Below, one piece after another: positions 12,133 through 24,560 of a DNA stretch of 64,000 bases. The DNA is taken from the NCBI RefSeq assembly GCF_965638725.1, contig NC_134963.1, positions 13,296,501 through 13,360,500 of the forward strand, in the 5' to 3' direction. A model generated the notes under the pieces. The model ran no database searches and had not been told where the DNA came from. It saw only the letters and a list, made by a program, of their open reading frames with translations. This DNA comes from Aptenodytes patagonicus. Its lineage: Eukaryota; Chordata; Aves; Sphenisciformes; Spheniscidae. Both the position numbers and the translations under genes were made by a program. The number at the start of each line of letters is the position of its first letter. Positions within the stretch are counted from its first letter, which is position 1.

Positions 12133-12986
12133 AGCTGGGCTGTGCTCTGAATTTTCAACGTTTGAGTTTAAAGGTACGGTTTCTTGTCACCAAAAAAACC
12201 CTCTCCTGGAACAGAGGGATGGCTGAACCAATGGCAGGATTCCCTTTTTTCAACATAGCATCCCTTGGGGTTCCTGGGAAATCCCCCAGGGCAGCCAAGC
12301 CCACCCAGCCGTGCTCCTCAGCATAGGGCTTCATGTCCCTGGCGTGCTGACCACAGTGCATAAAGCACCAAAAACTGCTGAAAGCATGAATCCGGCACTG
12401 CCGGCAGCGCACGCCCAATTCCTCTGCCCCATTTTGGGCATTTAGCAACGTTCACACATTGCCGTCATGGAGCAGCAGGGAGGCGAGCAGCACCCTGAGC
12501 GGTAGGTGCAAGGGGAAGGCAAATGGAAATATCGCCTGCAGTAACGCCCACGGGCATCTCGCACCATCCCTAAACACATGCAAGTGGCCCGGGAAGGTTT
12601 CCCCCCTGTACGGCAGCGCGTGCCAAAGTGTGCCGGGTTGCTTCGAGTGTTTGCAGAGCCTTACATGGAGAGAAGGCGGCTGTGCCGCCAGGAATTAGGA
12701 AATCTGTTGCATCGTACTTTGCAGTTATCCAGCGTTTTCCACTCTATGGCAGAAACGTGCCTGAAAAACAGCCGACCAACAAAAGCCCTGCTTGCTTATG
12801 CTACAGAGGAAGCATTGATTTTGCAAACATTTCCTAGCAATAACAACGGTGATCGATTATTGCTGCTGTTGCTCATGATCTCCCTAATGGAGGTTAAATG
12901 TGCAGCGTGGCTGGAGCAGGCTCTGCTGGAGCAGCAGCTCTGGGATGTCCCCAGGCTCCCTGTGGGCAGGGAGGGCCCCTGAGGGA

Positions 12987-13004
12987 CCCCCCCCCCCCCC
13001 CCCC
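12987..13004. repeat. Poly-C run of 18
   Basis: Eighteen consecutive C residues. The complementary strand is an uninterrupted G run. Confidence 0.95.
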
Positions 13005-13440
13005 GCCCATGGGGACACGCACACACCCAGTGCTGCTGGAGGGAGGATGCAGCAGATAAAGCTTGAGAAGGTCAGATGTTCACACCCCGCTCCCATCAGA
13101 TGCCGTGTGTGCAGGCACATCCTGGGTGATGAGGATGGAGATGTCTAAGCCCAGGGCTGACGACAAGAGCATCCCCCCCAGCTCCTGCAAGCTGCTCAAA
13201 AGCAACAGATTGAGCATTTTTGTAGAAGTTGTCAAGATCCAGACCTTGGCTTTAGCAGCCTGGGACTTTCTTCTCGCAGCCCTGCACCTTCTGTCTCCTT
13301 TCCAAACACCAGACAAGCCAAACATTATTTTACAATCCCAGCATCTGGCACACAGCTCTGGGCAAGCCTCTCAGCCTGTCACTGGTGAGATAAATGAGCC
13401 TGTTTCAGTGGTCGACTTCATAAAAGTATATGAAAAGTAG

Positions 13441-13590
13441 TTAACAAAAGGGTATTTCACAAAGCCGGGAATGCAAATGCAACCTCTGAGATAACTAATT
13501 AACTGAAGCAGCCATAAAAAGGGGAAGCAGCTTCCCATCTGTGGAAATAGATGTCATTTTATAGAGGCTCTAATTAGTTATGCCCAGTCC
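13441..13590. promoter_or_regulatory. AT-rich island with octamer and TAATTA sites
   Basis: This 150-base block holds a perfect POU octamer ATGCAAAT (13471-13478) and two TAATTA homeodomain cores (13496-13501 and 13571-13576) in an otherwise GC-rich stretch. The pattern resembles developmental enhancers. Function is inferred only. Confidence 0.3.
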
Positions 13591-16500
13591 TGCAGCCGTT
13601 TCATTGGCGGTGCACACAGGCTGCCTCCTGCTCTGCAGCTCCCGGGGCTTTCGAGGTAAAGAGGGGGAGAGCAAAGCTGGGGGGGAAGAGACGCTTCGTC
13701 TTGCAAAAGTCCCCTATGAGGGTTGTGTTTTCAGCTGGTACCCAAGCAGCAAACAAAGCCAGGGTTGTTTTGTGGAGGTAGCCGGCGCGGCCGTGCAGAG
13801 CCATCTGGCACAGAGCAACGGCAGCACTTGGCCCTGGCTGCACGGCAGGGTCGGTCCCAGCAACAGTCTTGTCCTGGCCCTGGGGAGATCTGCACTTATC
13901 CATCTCCTCCAGGCCCAGAGGGGCTCACGGGGAAGGTTTGCTGGGGGCTGTGGTTCGGCAATGGTGGTCCCGGCGGGGGGGGCGTTATGGGTTCTCCCCA
14001 GCATTGCTGCTGCATCCTGGGGGTTTTTGCATTGTTTGGATGTATGGTATTCACCGTATGCCTGTGGGGTGTTCTTGGGGGAGTTAACTGTTCAGCAGAG
14101 CTCTGGGTTTGCTAGCTTTTATTTGGTGGGAGGCAGCATGTTTATAAATACAGATTTACAGTCGCCTTGTTTGAGTCCTCTGAGCTGCCACCTCCTTGAT
14201 AGAGACCGACTTGTCTGGGGCAGAAAAATTCCCCTCCCAGCTCTTCCATGGAGAGTGATTTTTGGGCAGGAGCTTTAGGTTTTGATACACCCCATACTTT
14301 GGGCTGTATCCCTGCTTTGGACCGAGAACGCAGCTCACACCTAAGCACTCCCCAAGGAACGCCAGCACCCGAATGGAGCGCACTGGGGTTTGTCCCCACT
14401 GTGCCACTGCTGCAGCCCATGCCTACCCCTTTCAAGCTCTTCTCGTGCAGCCTTCAGCTTTTTCTTTGCTCCTCCACCTGCAAGGATCCCTGTGAGCCCC
14501 CCCAGCATGCAGTGAGCTCAGCAGGATTAGTGCTGGAGTGGGGCGTACCATGGGAATTAGTCACCGCCAGGACCTCAGTCAAGTGTTTTATTTAATGCCT
14601 TTTTTCAAAGACATTCGTACTTGAAAACAATGAAGAATTAGAAGCTCTCTGCTAACAGCGTGACTCAGAGAAGCTGTGGGCACACACCATTTAAGTGAGA
14701 AGTGTCTTCATAGTGCTGGCAACGTGGGCAAGGAGGGGAGAGGGGCTGCTGCTGCTGCTCACGGAAACAGCCGAAACCCGCCTGCTGCCTGCTCTCCCCC
14801 CCAGGGCAGGGCTTCGCCCTGTGCCATGGGAAAAGGTGCTACTGAGAAAGTGGTTTTTGCAAAAAAAACCCCAAATGACTTAAATTTGCACTGCCAATGA
14901 CTTTGCTACAGAGGGAATGGCTCGGACTGCCGATGGGGAGAGCCCACCACTGAAACTGCACCCGGCGGCTTGGCCGAGGTCTGACATGCCCTGGTAACAG
15001 CAACTGGAGCGGCTCTGGCATTTAGTGCACCGAGCAAACCTGTGCCCAAAACACGGAGTAGGACAATGCTCTGCTACCGAAGGCCATGCTGCCCCTCACC
15101 GTGCTGTCCTGCCTCTGTGGCTGCCAGGAACTTGCTCAGCAAGAAGTTCATGGGACATTGCCAACCACCCTGGAGCTGGCTTTAAAAACAACATGCCTTT
15201 GCCAGACGTTACCTGTAAACTGCCCCGGCGCACAGGCCCATGCATGGAGCACCGAAGGCACAAATATTTGCAGAAGCCATGTGGGGGTTGCCCGAGTCCC
15301 TGTGCCAACCATGGCAGGTCACAGCATGGGCGTTGCAGGAGCCAGGAAGGTTACAGGAAAAAAATAATGATAATTTATTCAGCTTTTCTCAACACAACTT
15401 CTCCCACCTGCATCCAGCATTGGCCTTGCTGGGAATTAACAGATCAGGCATTGTCAGCAGCTGGGAGATGCTGTACAGAGGGAGGGTGACCAGTGATGCA
15501 ATTTATAGGGACGCAAGCCTTGAACTTTCTTCGGATCGACTTCCAGCGCATTACCGGGATGGTAGGGATTAGCTGCCAAGCAGAGTCATTTGGAAATCCT
15601 CCCAGCTCTTTCCCAAAGCAGAGGAGAAGGAGGAGGCTTTGCCTGTGCCAAGCACGGTTATTCCAACCCCTGTAAGGCCCCTGAGGGAGTGGCTGGGAGA
15701 GGGGACGTGTGTGCCCCACAGGACCTGGCCTCCGATGGTCAGGACAGGGACGGTGACTTTGCACGATGCTGTGTCTCGGTGACTCATGATGCTGCTCTGC
15801 CCCAGCCGGCCTCAGCAGCTGGCAGAGGCTCGCTGGGGAGCAGGTTGCAGCCCGGGTATTATTAGACATGACGGTTTTTATTTCTGCTTTGGCCAAAGTT
15901 CAGCTGGTGCAGTTTGAGCTCCGATGCCGTGATGAGCGCTGGATGCATCCCGTCCCACCAGAAATGCTCCAGACGTTCAGTGCTGAGGGTCGGAGGGGCC
16001 CAGCCCAGACAAATGTCACCGTGTCCCATGCACGCCACCATACAGCCACGCGGCTTCCCACAGCAAAGTATTTCGTAATCCTCCTTTTGTTATCATTAAA
16101 AGAAAAAGAGAAGCAATGACAATAAATGATCCTAAGCCAGGACACGCAGGGCTCTGGGTTGTGTAGCACCAGCTTTGCTAGATCACATAACCCTCCCTGT
16201 TTTGCATTCCCTAGGGAAATTTCCTCCCCCCTTTGCAGAGCTCGAGATCTCAGAAATCTCTCCTTGCTGCTGTCCTACTTAGAGGGGGAGAATAAAATGA
16301 AATAAGAGCCTATACAACATCTGTATCAAGCTGCAGCACGTTCCTCTTCTCTTCTGGTGTCACGCAGCATCTCCCCCTGTGACCCGCCCAGCATGGGCTT
16401 GCAGAGCAGGAGGGCTGGGGAGAGCAGTGGGGCCTGAGCTTGGCATGGGAAAGCAGCTGGACTCCGTGGCCAGAGAGGGCAAAGCGGGCGCTGCTGTCAG

Positions 16501-19500
16501 CCCGGAGAGGTGGGGAATCCCTCTGTGACATCCTGGCATCTGCGGGATGGGGGTTGTTTTTCCGAGCCCCTCAGCAGCAATTCCCGGCACGTGCGCAGCT
16601 GGCTCCTCGGAGCTTGTCAAAACTTTAAGTGCAACACTGAGTCTGCGCTCCTGGCTGCGGCTTGTTAGAATGAATAGAAATGTAGAGGGGAAGTCATTAA
16701 GATCTCTTTCATTAACACCATTCCTCGCAGGCCCGGAGAAGCTGAGGTTTTGTCAGATCACGTTATCACCACAGCTTCGCTGTTTACGAACCTTGAAGAG
16801 ATTCTTCCAAAAAGCGCAACTGCCCCCTCGCCTGCTCCCCTTTCAATCTCCAGCTATTTTTATTTCACTCCTTGAGTTAAAAGTCTGCGTGTGGGGGAGG
16901 TATTTACACACACATAAGAAAATATAGATGCACATAAAAATAACCTGATGATTTGAGAGAGACGTTTCACTTCTGCAGAGCTTTCTGTTCTCCATTCCAT
17001 TATAAAAAGAAAATGCTGAAGTTGTCGAGGCTCGGGGGGGAGTTTGCCGTGGCTCTTGTTGCGGATGCAGCGAGCATCCTCCCGCGTGCAGCAGGCTCTG
17101 CTCATGCACAGGGTCTGAAGCCCCCGACGGACAGGGCAGCAGCTGGGGGAAGCGTGCACTAGGTTAGTGCTGAAATTCCTCAAGAGAGAAAAAATAAAGG
17201 CTTTTGTGACCCTGGAAAGTTTATGGCTTGCTGTGGAGCAAATATACTGGAGATGAACCCCTACAGAAACCTTCTCATACCCTTATTACATTAATGATAC
17301 ATTTCCAGAAGCATAACTACCTGTCTTCACATTGCTTTTACATTTGAAATGTCTTTCTTAAAGGAAGAAGGGAGAAAGATGAGTGCCGGGTACCACCAGC
17401 CGCAAGCCGACGCTGCCCGGTCTGGGAGCTTGGCTGTGCCCGGGCATCAGGGTGATGCAGCATCTGCCCGTCCCGCGGGGTGAACAGCAAAGGGGCTCAC
17501 ATGCCCGCCGCTCCTCCTGCACCCTGCACATCCTATGGGATGGATTTAACAGCCACTGACCCCAACAGAAATTTGGGGTCCATTGGGTAAGACTGGCCTC
17601 TAAGCAGCGCGTGGATTTGGGAGGGAGCTCAGGCAGCAAGGCAGGCGGGCGGCAGGGGCACGCTCAGCCCAGCTCGGGGCGAGCATCTCTGCCAAAAACA
17701 AGACAACTCACAAACACGAGACCCGGGGCAGCACTATCGGTGTCCCTACAAGCCACAGCATGCCGGGCCGTCGCCGCTGCCCTGCCGGTAAGCACGTCAT
17801 GGGCTGCACCAGCCAAGCCAGCATAGCTCAGCAGTACAGAACATCCTCACTGGCTCCGGCGTGGGGGAAACACGATCGCGCTTGCAGAGCCCCCGGCAGC
17901 GACCATGATGTGCTCAGGCTGGCTGCTGCCAGCCTTGTTTTGACTTTCTTTTTAACAGGCTGCCACACACAGCATTCTTGGTGACAAGTGACAGCCTTGT
18001 TGCATTAGCAGCGCTCCAACAAATGGTATTACTATTATTATCTGTTTTCGTGAGTATAATAGATAATATGACTACCCCTCTCCAAAATAACCTGGCATTT
18101 GAAGGAAAGATTCTGATTATTTGCTGAACAACTCAAGCTGTGATAACACGAGACAGTACCATGCCGTACCAGAAAGTGTTGCTGTGTGTTACACACACCG
18201 TACCTGCATGAAGCTTCTTGCGTTAAACCGCAGGATAGCTGTTGCTGAATCATTCTGTAATTGCAGGAAGAGATAACAAGAAAAGGAAGCACTCCGGCAA
18301 AGCCTGCCTGGCCAAGGTTGTTTAAAAATACCTAGCCCTAGCCCTCATGGCTTTCTGCAGCGCTGCTGGGTGTCGGAAAGCCCACGCTGCTGGCGAACAG
18401 GTGCTCCCTGTGGGCTCAGTCCATTGAAATAACTGCTGGGATCTCGCCCAGGATCTCTTCTCCCAAAACTCGAGCCAGATCCCAACTGGGAAGCGCTCTG
18501 CCACGCTGGAAAAAACACAGCAACAAGCCCCGCCAGCGATCTCCATTTCATGTTAAGCATGAAGACATCTCACCCCCATCGAGAGCATCACCCTGCCTGC
18601 TGGATGGACCCATCTGCTGTAATGAATCTGACAACACTGGAAATAATAATAAAAAAGTGTACATATAAAAGCTTGCCCAGGCGATGGGCTGAAAGGGCAG
18701 CTGCCCCACGTGGACCAGGCTTGGATGGGGCTTGAGGCAGCAGTTTCTGACCCAGCAGAGGGTCAGAGGACCGTGGGTGCAGAGCGCTGCCCAGGCGCTG
18801 CGGCTGCTTGCTCCATCGGTGTTCGCCAGCACGAGGGGGGCGGGAGGTATGGACAGGGGAAAGGCTTCCCGAGAGCCCTGGGGCTGCTCTCCCATCACCC
18901 CGGCTCGCCTTCCCGAGAGGCAACGCAACCAAGGCTTGCATATTTGCTGCTATTGCTCACGGTCTCCCCTGAGCATCCCAGCCCACCCCGGGGAAGCGAG
19001 ACCTGTCAGAGGAGACAAACCAGCCTGCACATGTTTCTTCTGCCATGACTAACAGCTTAAGGAAATGACTGGGTAAACATGCTAATTTTACTTTCAAAAC
19101 AAAAACAAAAAGCCGCAAAGCCCACTTCTTCCTTGAGTAAAGATGGGTGCATAACTATTGGCATTTGTCCTCTCGGTGCTTTCACAAGTTGCCAGCATTT
19201 TAAAACCTGGCAGCCGCTACAAGACAAAGTGACATATTTAGCTCAGGAGCGAAAACACTCCTCACTTGTGAATGCCAAGGAGGGGGAAAAAGAAAAAAAA
19301 ACTGTGAGGGAAGTGCCTGCTGCCCCGCAGAGCGATGCTGGAGAGGCTCCGCAGCATCGCCTCGAAGCCAGGGGGATGGAGCCTGTCCCTAAAACAGCAC
19401 AGCTCTGGGGATGGCTAGTGTTAGGTTGATTTATAGCCGAATGCTCCATTCTTGCATTTGGGGGGTCTATGCATCCTGTGGCAGGTGGTTTTCCAAGGAG

Positions 19501-22500
19501 AAATACAGCTCCAGCCATTGCATCTCGCTTACGCTGCAAACCCCAAGGCTGAGCCCTGACACCTGGGGTTTGCCTACAGCTCCTTCTCTTTGCTTAGAAA
19601 TGGATTTGGGCAACCCCCCCTCCTAGAAATCCCAGCCCCAGGAGCCACCTTCCCGGGGAGCGGGTGGGGAGGTTTGTTAGCACAAAGGTTTCCTGCGTTG
19701 ACCTGGGCTCTAATTTTATGGTGAGGCTTACTCTGGGGCACGCTCACCCACAGCCCCAGAGCTGTCGCTCCGCTGGGTCCGACAGCCTCTCCCCATCGCT
19801 CTGGGCTCATGCCATGGTCACACAAAGGCCCTGAGGAACCCGAACCCTGCAACCCCTCCTGCTCCCTACGTGCATCCCAACCTCTGCAGAGGAGTGGGCG
19901 AGGAGCCCAGACCTGACCCTGCCAGGTTCGGGATCTCTCAGTGTTAATTGCCATCAGAGGCAGGATTGAGATGAGGCCGCTTCCTAAGTGGTGCACCGTA
20001 AGGATCGTACTTGCTCTGTTTGATGACTCCTCTTGTGTCCTTTCAGTAGCAGGTGGGGGGGGTTGGGGGGGTGGGGCAGGGAACCTATAAAATGTTTAAC
20101 ATCCCTTTAGCTTCAATTTATCTGAAGAGAATTCAAACAGCACAATTTCCCCCTGCCATCTGGGTGCTACTTTAAAAGACATTTTCTCATATCATCACAA
20201 TTTCAGAAAATCTTATTGCATAGCTATGGAAATGCAAGATGCTTCCCCTAAATTGTGTATCAGTGTGAAGTTTTTTAAACCTCAACTGCAGCTTATAATA
20301 TATTTTGACAGCTCACAGACGGCTCCCAAGAGACTTTCCCAGTTTCAACACCACCCGTGTGGGAAAGCCCAGCTTTGGGCGCCGCAGTCCTGCAAGGCGA
20401 AGCCCTCCGCTTGGTTTTGCCTTGTTTTGCTTCAGTAATGGGAAGAAGATTCCCTTGAAGATCTTTGAACCTGCTTGCCTAAACACTTGAACCCACAGGC
20501 TATTGCATGTGGGTGCACACAGGTGCATGTGTCCATGACATATTTCCCACTCATGTGCCCCAAAATAGCTTAGAAACACATTGAGCTACTCCAAAACCTT
20601 AGAGAAATCTCAAAGGTCCTTATAAACATCCTGCAAGTGGTCAACCTGGAAGAGGAGGAGGGCTCTAGTGATGTCCCTGCTGCACTCAGCCCTTCTTAGA
20701 CACCCCAAACTGCTGCAGGGAAAGCTGCTCCTTGCAGACAGCCAACCCCAAAACACTGCTCCATAGGAGAGGGGCTTTGGTGCCAGCATGAGCCGTCTCC
20801 TTCAGCGCCCCAGCCCCAGGGGAGACTCCCAGCCCTCGGTCAGGCAAGAGAGACACCCCAGACCCCAGCTCTAAGCCTTGGCTTTGCTGAGCTCCGGGCC
20901 AGAGCCTTGACACCTGCCCGCACAAGCAGATCCCCTAATCATGGAGCAAACTCCTATGACCAGTGATACACAGCTCAGCCAATTTCTCCAGCCCTGTGAA
21001 AGCTGTTTTTCCCTGTCCCTCCTCGGTAGAGGGAGGGGCAGAGGCCCCGTGCGTCCCAGCGTGCTGCTCCCCTCCAGCCCCACCAACAGTCTCCGAAAGC
21101 ACCCGAGCTCAGACATTGATTCACAGCCAGAGGAAGTGACTGAAGAATGAATTGAAGGGTTAGCGCAGGTCCGTGGGTGGGTCGTGTTAGTCGCCTTAAA
21201 GCTTAATGATCACATAAATACAGCAGGAGTAACTCCGGAGCAGCCAGTTCATCAAGGGGATGATCTGTGCCCAGCGAGAGATGGGACATGCGGCGACCGG
21301 CCGCTCCTCCCCGTGCACGGGCAGGGTGTGCCGGCAGGGCTGCCGGGCCAGGCTGCTGCAGAGCTGCACCCATTTCACCTGCAAAGGGTGAAGCCACGGG
21401 GCACGGAGCCGGGGTTAAAGCCAGGAGAGCACTGTTCCTTCCCCTGGGGGGTCCAAACAGCCCCCACCATGGAACTGTTACCGGCTACACAGCTCTGCTC
21501 GCCCTGACACATCCCTGTTGCTGCCTGTGTTTCAGCATCCCCAGCCCTAGCAATGGGGTGCACAATCACCATCACCGGCCGCGTTCGCCAGGGTGCCGGG
21601 GCAGGCGAAGGGAAGACCCCGAGACAGCCCTGGGCTGGGCACGGAGAGGGAGTCACTCCTTCCCAGGGGACACACTGGGAAAGGAAAGACAGGCATTTGG
21701 GAACAGTAGAGATTTTGTTTTAAACCCAGTGGGTTTGCTTGTTTTTGAAGACATTAATGATTTTTCCCATGTGGCATGGCAGAGGAAGGCAGCTGCCCCA
21801 GCTCCACGGGCAAAGCTGAAGCCGACACCGAGCCAAGCTCCCAGCACAGAAGCTTTTGTCATCAAACGCCCCCAGACTCTGGAGTGGTCTGGCAGCTCAC
21901 CGAGGTCTTGGGCTAAACTCAGGTTCGGTAAACCCAGGACTGGGTCTACACCTGGCAAATCAGGTCTGGATGAGGCCAAACCGTGATGTTACTGCCCTGT
22001 GTGATCTTAAAGCAAGAAGCCCAATCTTGAGAAATTCCTGCTGTGCGCAGTTCAGGGAAGTCAAGGACATTTCCAGTGGAGAAATGGATATCCCTGAGGG
22101 ACCAAAAAGCCATCTAAGGGCTGAGGATCAGCCTTGCTACCCCACACATCGCTTCACGAGGGCCTCAGTTTCCCCAAGGTACAGAGCAGGACATTTTCAG
22201 TCCTTAAAATGCAGGATGCATCTTCCAGGTTTGCACTGATACCATCAGAAACCAGACCTGGGAACTTGGGTGGATGCTGGTTCCGTAGCGGATGGAGTGC
22301 TGGCTCCTGCCGGATGGAGCCCCTCACAGCTCACCGGGGAAGCGTTGAAATGCCGAGCACGCCTTCCCAGCCTTCGCCCTGATTTTCAGAAATTGCAGTA
22401 AATCAGTATTGCTGCAAATTAGCCTCTTTTTTTGGCTCTAGCTTGATGTAAAAAGGAAAACAAATGGAGTTTTAAAATGCAGCTAATCAAGGAGTTAAAG

Positions 22501-23124
22501 AAAGGTTAATCCTAATGGATTTATCAACTCACAGGAGGGATGGGAAGGAGGCGCAGACAGGGAGGAATGGAGAAGCAGCCAAGCCTGGTTGCTCCTCCCA
22601 AGGGCGACGGCAAGTTTCAGGGAGAGTTTGGAGACAGTGGCGATGCTCCTTCTTCCACCTGGCTGCATCCAGTGTGGGGACCACACAGGTTTGATCTAGC
22701 AATAACAGGCGAGTCCCGGGCTTAGGTACACCTTCCCTGAGAAAACACTGAATCCTTGATGCATTCGTTATCACCCCCTGGGAAAAACAGTGAGCAATGT
22801 TTGACTTTACCACCCTCACCTACTCTCCATCATCTCCTTTTGGTCACCAATAGGTGATAAAACCCGGGACGTGGGGTGGCCCTGGCTGGTGTTGACCCCC
22901 CTGCAGAACTCAGGTGGTGACTGGGAAAGGGGTTTTGGACAGAGCGGAGCTGCCCCAAGGCTTTCCACCACCTCCTGCAGAAAGCAGCACCCACCACGGC
23001 TGCCCTGACCACCCTGCGGGGTCTGGCCCGTGGCTCCTGCAGCCAAATCCAAGCATCCTCCTGGCCAGTAACCCAAAACATCAGGATCTGCCTCCCAGCA
23101 CAGCCAGGCATTCTTCGTGGGGCA

Positions 23125-23330
23125 AAGCCTCTTTATAGGCAGCTAATTGAGCTTAGGAATAAAGAAGGGCTTGAACACAATTAGTAACAGTGAAAGCAAG
23201 GAGGTTTAAAGAAGGTTATTAATGATATACACCACTATATACAACAGCATAATCGCCAAAAAAATATTAGATCCATTAAGTATCATTATCAAGGCCTGGA
23301 GCTAATCATTTAAGCTTAATGAAACTAATA
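23125..23330. promoter_or_regulatory. AT-rich island, candidate conserved non-coding element
   Basis: About 200 bases have many TAAT-type cores (CTAATTG, CAATTAG, ATTAATGA, CTAATCATTTAAGCTTAAT) between GC-rich flanks. It has no open frame of note and no repeat signature. An enhancer role is inferred from composition. Confidence 0.3.
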
Positions 23331-24339
23331 CATTTCTCCAGCACCGGCAGTAGTGCTCATCCCTTGGAGGGAAGCAGCAGCTGGGAAGGCTCAAGCCATG
23401 GCGTCTCAGCAGCATCGCTGCTGACCCTGGCCATCGCGCCAGCACCCATGCTGGCTCTGGGATCCGCGTTCCCAAGAGCTGAGCCCACTTCCAGGTGCTT
23501 TCGGAAGCGATTCACTCATTTCAGCAGGAAACCTTTCGCTTTGGCAGCTCAAAGACCTTCTGGTCAACAATGTCCTACATGGGAGTTTAACACATTGCGG
23601 GAGGTCTTCCCCAGCGCCCCGCTGGCAGCGAGCCCTATCTTCGGCATGGGTCAGACTGGTGCTGCTGGTCTTTGCTCCCTGGGACCTTTGGCTCAAGTGC
23701 TAATGTCATCAAGAGTACAGCGAGATCTCCCAAACCTCCCTTAGCTGGTGCAGGAGCAGGGGTCCAAAGTGTCCCTGAGGTGTCCCCCTCCAGCACCCAT
23801 CTCTGGGGCTGCCTGGGCGCAGGCAGGGCACTCGTCCCGCTGCCTCCCCCCACACCTCCCTCCTCTCCCTTGTTTTGAACAGCTTTTTGGAGACCAAAGG
23901 AGAAGTGACTCTGAGCCAAGGCGGTCGCGATGATCTCACTGCTAATTATGCAGAGAAGTCATTTAGCTGTGGCTGCGCGTGATGAAGTGATATGACAGAG
24001 AGGAACAAAACCTCACAGCCACTTTGTGCATCGCAAATTAAAGAGGAAAAAAACCCAAAGTGAGCAAAACCAAGTGCCTCGACCTGTGCCTGCCCCTCTG
24101 AGAGCCACTGCGCATGCTGCACTACCCCCAAACCCACTGCAATTAGGGACAGGCAGCTCAGATTGGGCAACAATTAAAAATCCCATTAGCTCCGCTTTCC
24201 CCTCGCCTTTGTCTGGGTCTGTTTTCTGCCCCGGTCCCAGCAGTAGGGTCACTGCTGCAGCAGGACTCGCCGTCACTTTAAAGACGAGCCTGGGATTAGC
24301 ACCAGCCTTATTAAAAAACACTCACTCACACCTCATTTT

Positions 24340-24560
24340 ACCTTCACACTGGAGATGATTTAGCTTGATTTATTCTAATTAGTTGTAATTTATTGTTTTA
24401 ATGAGCTCTTCTGCAGGCTTTTTGTGCTTCATAACCACCCTCCTCAGCTGCTATAATACATTTCAAGGAGGTCTTTTAATAAAGAGAGGTTTCCAAGGCT
24501 GCTTCGGATAGGAAGCTTTTTGTTGCAATATGAAAGAAGAAAATTAAGACAAAATTTGCC
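24340..24560. promoter_or_regulatory. AT-rich island with TAATTA core
   Basis: TAATTA at 24376-24381 is followed by further AATT and TTTTAATGAG sequence in a local AT-rich block. Possible regulatory element, inferred only. Confidence 0.25.

Noticed and set aside
13580-14278. 232-codon open frame, plus strand
   Set aside because: GC-rich intergenic DNA with overlapping open frames in other phases; no domain, no paired splice sites, composition like noise.
21267-21986. 239-codon open frame, plus strand
   Set aside because: Same reasons: GC-rich, overlapped by frames on both strands, no recognisable domain or promoter.
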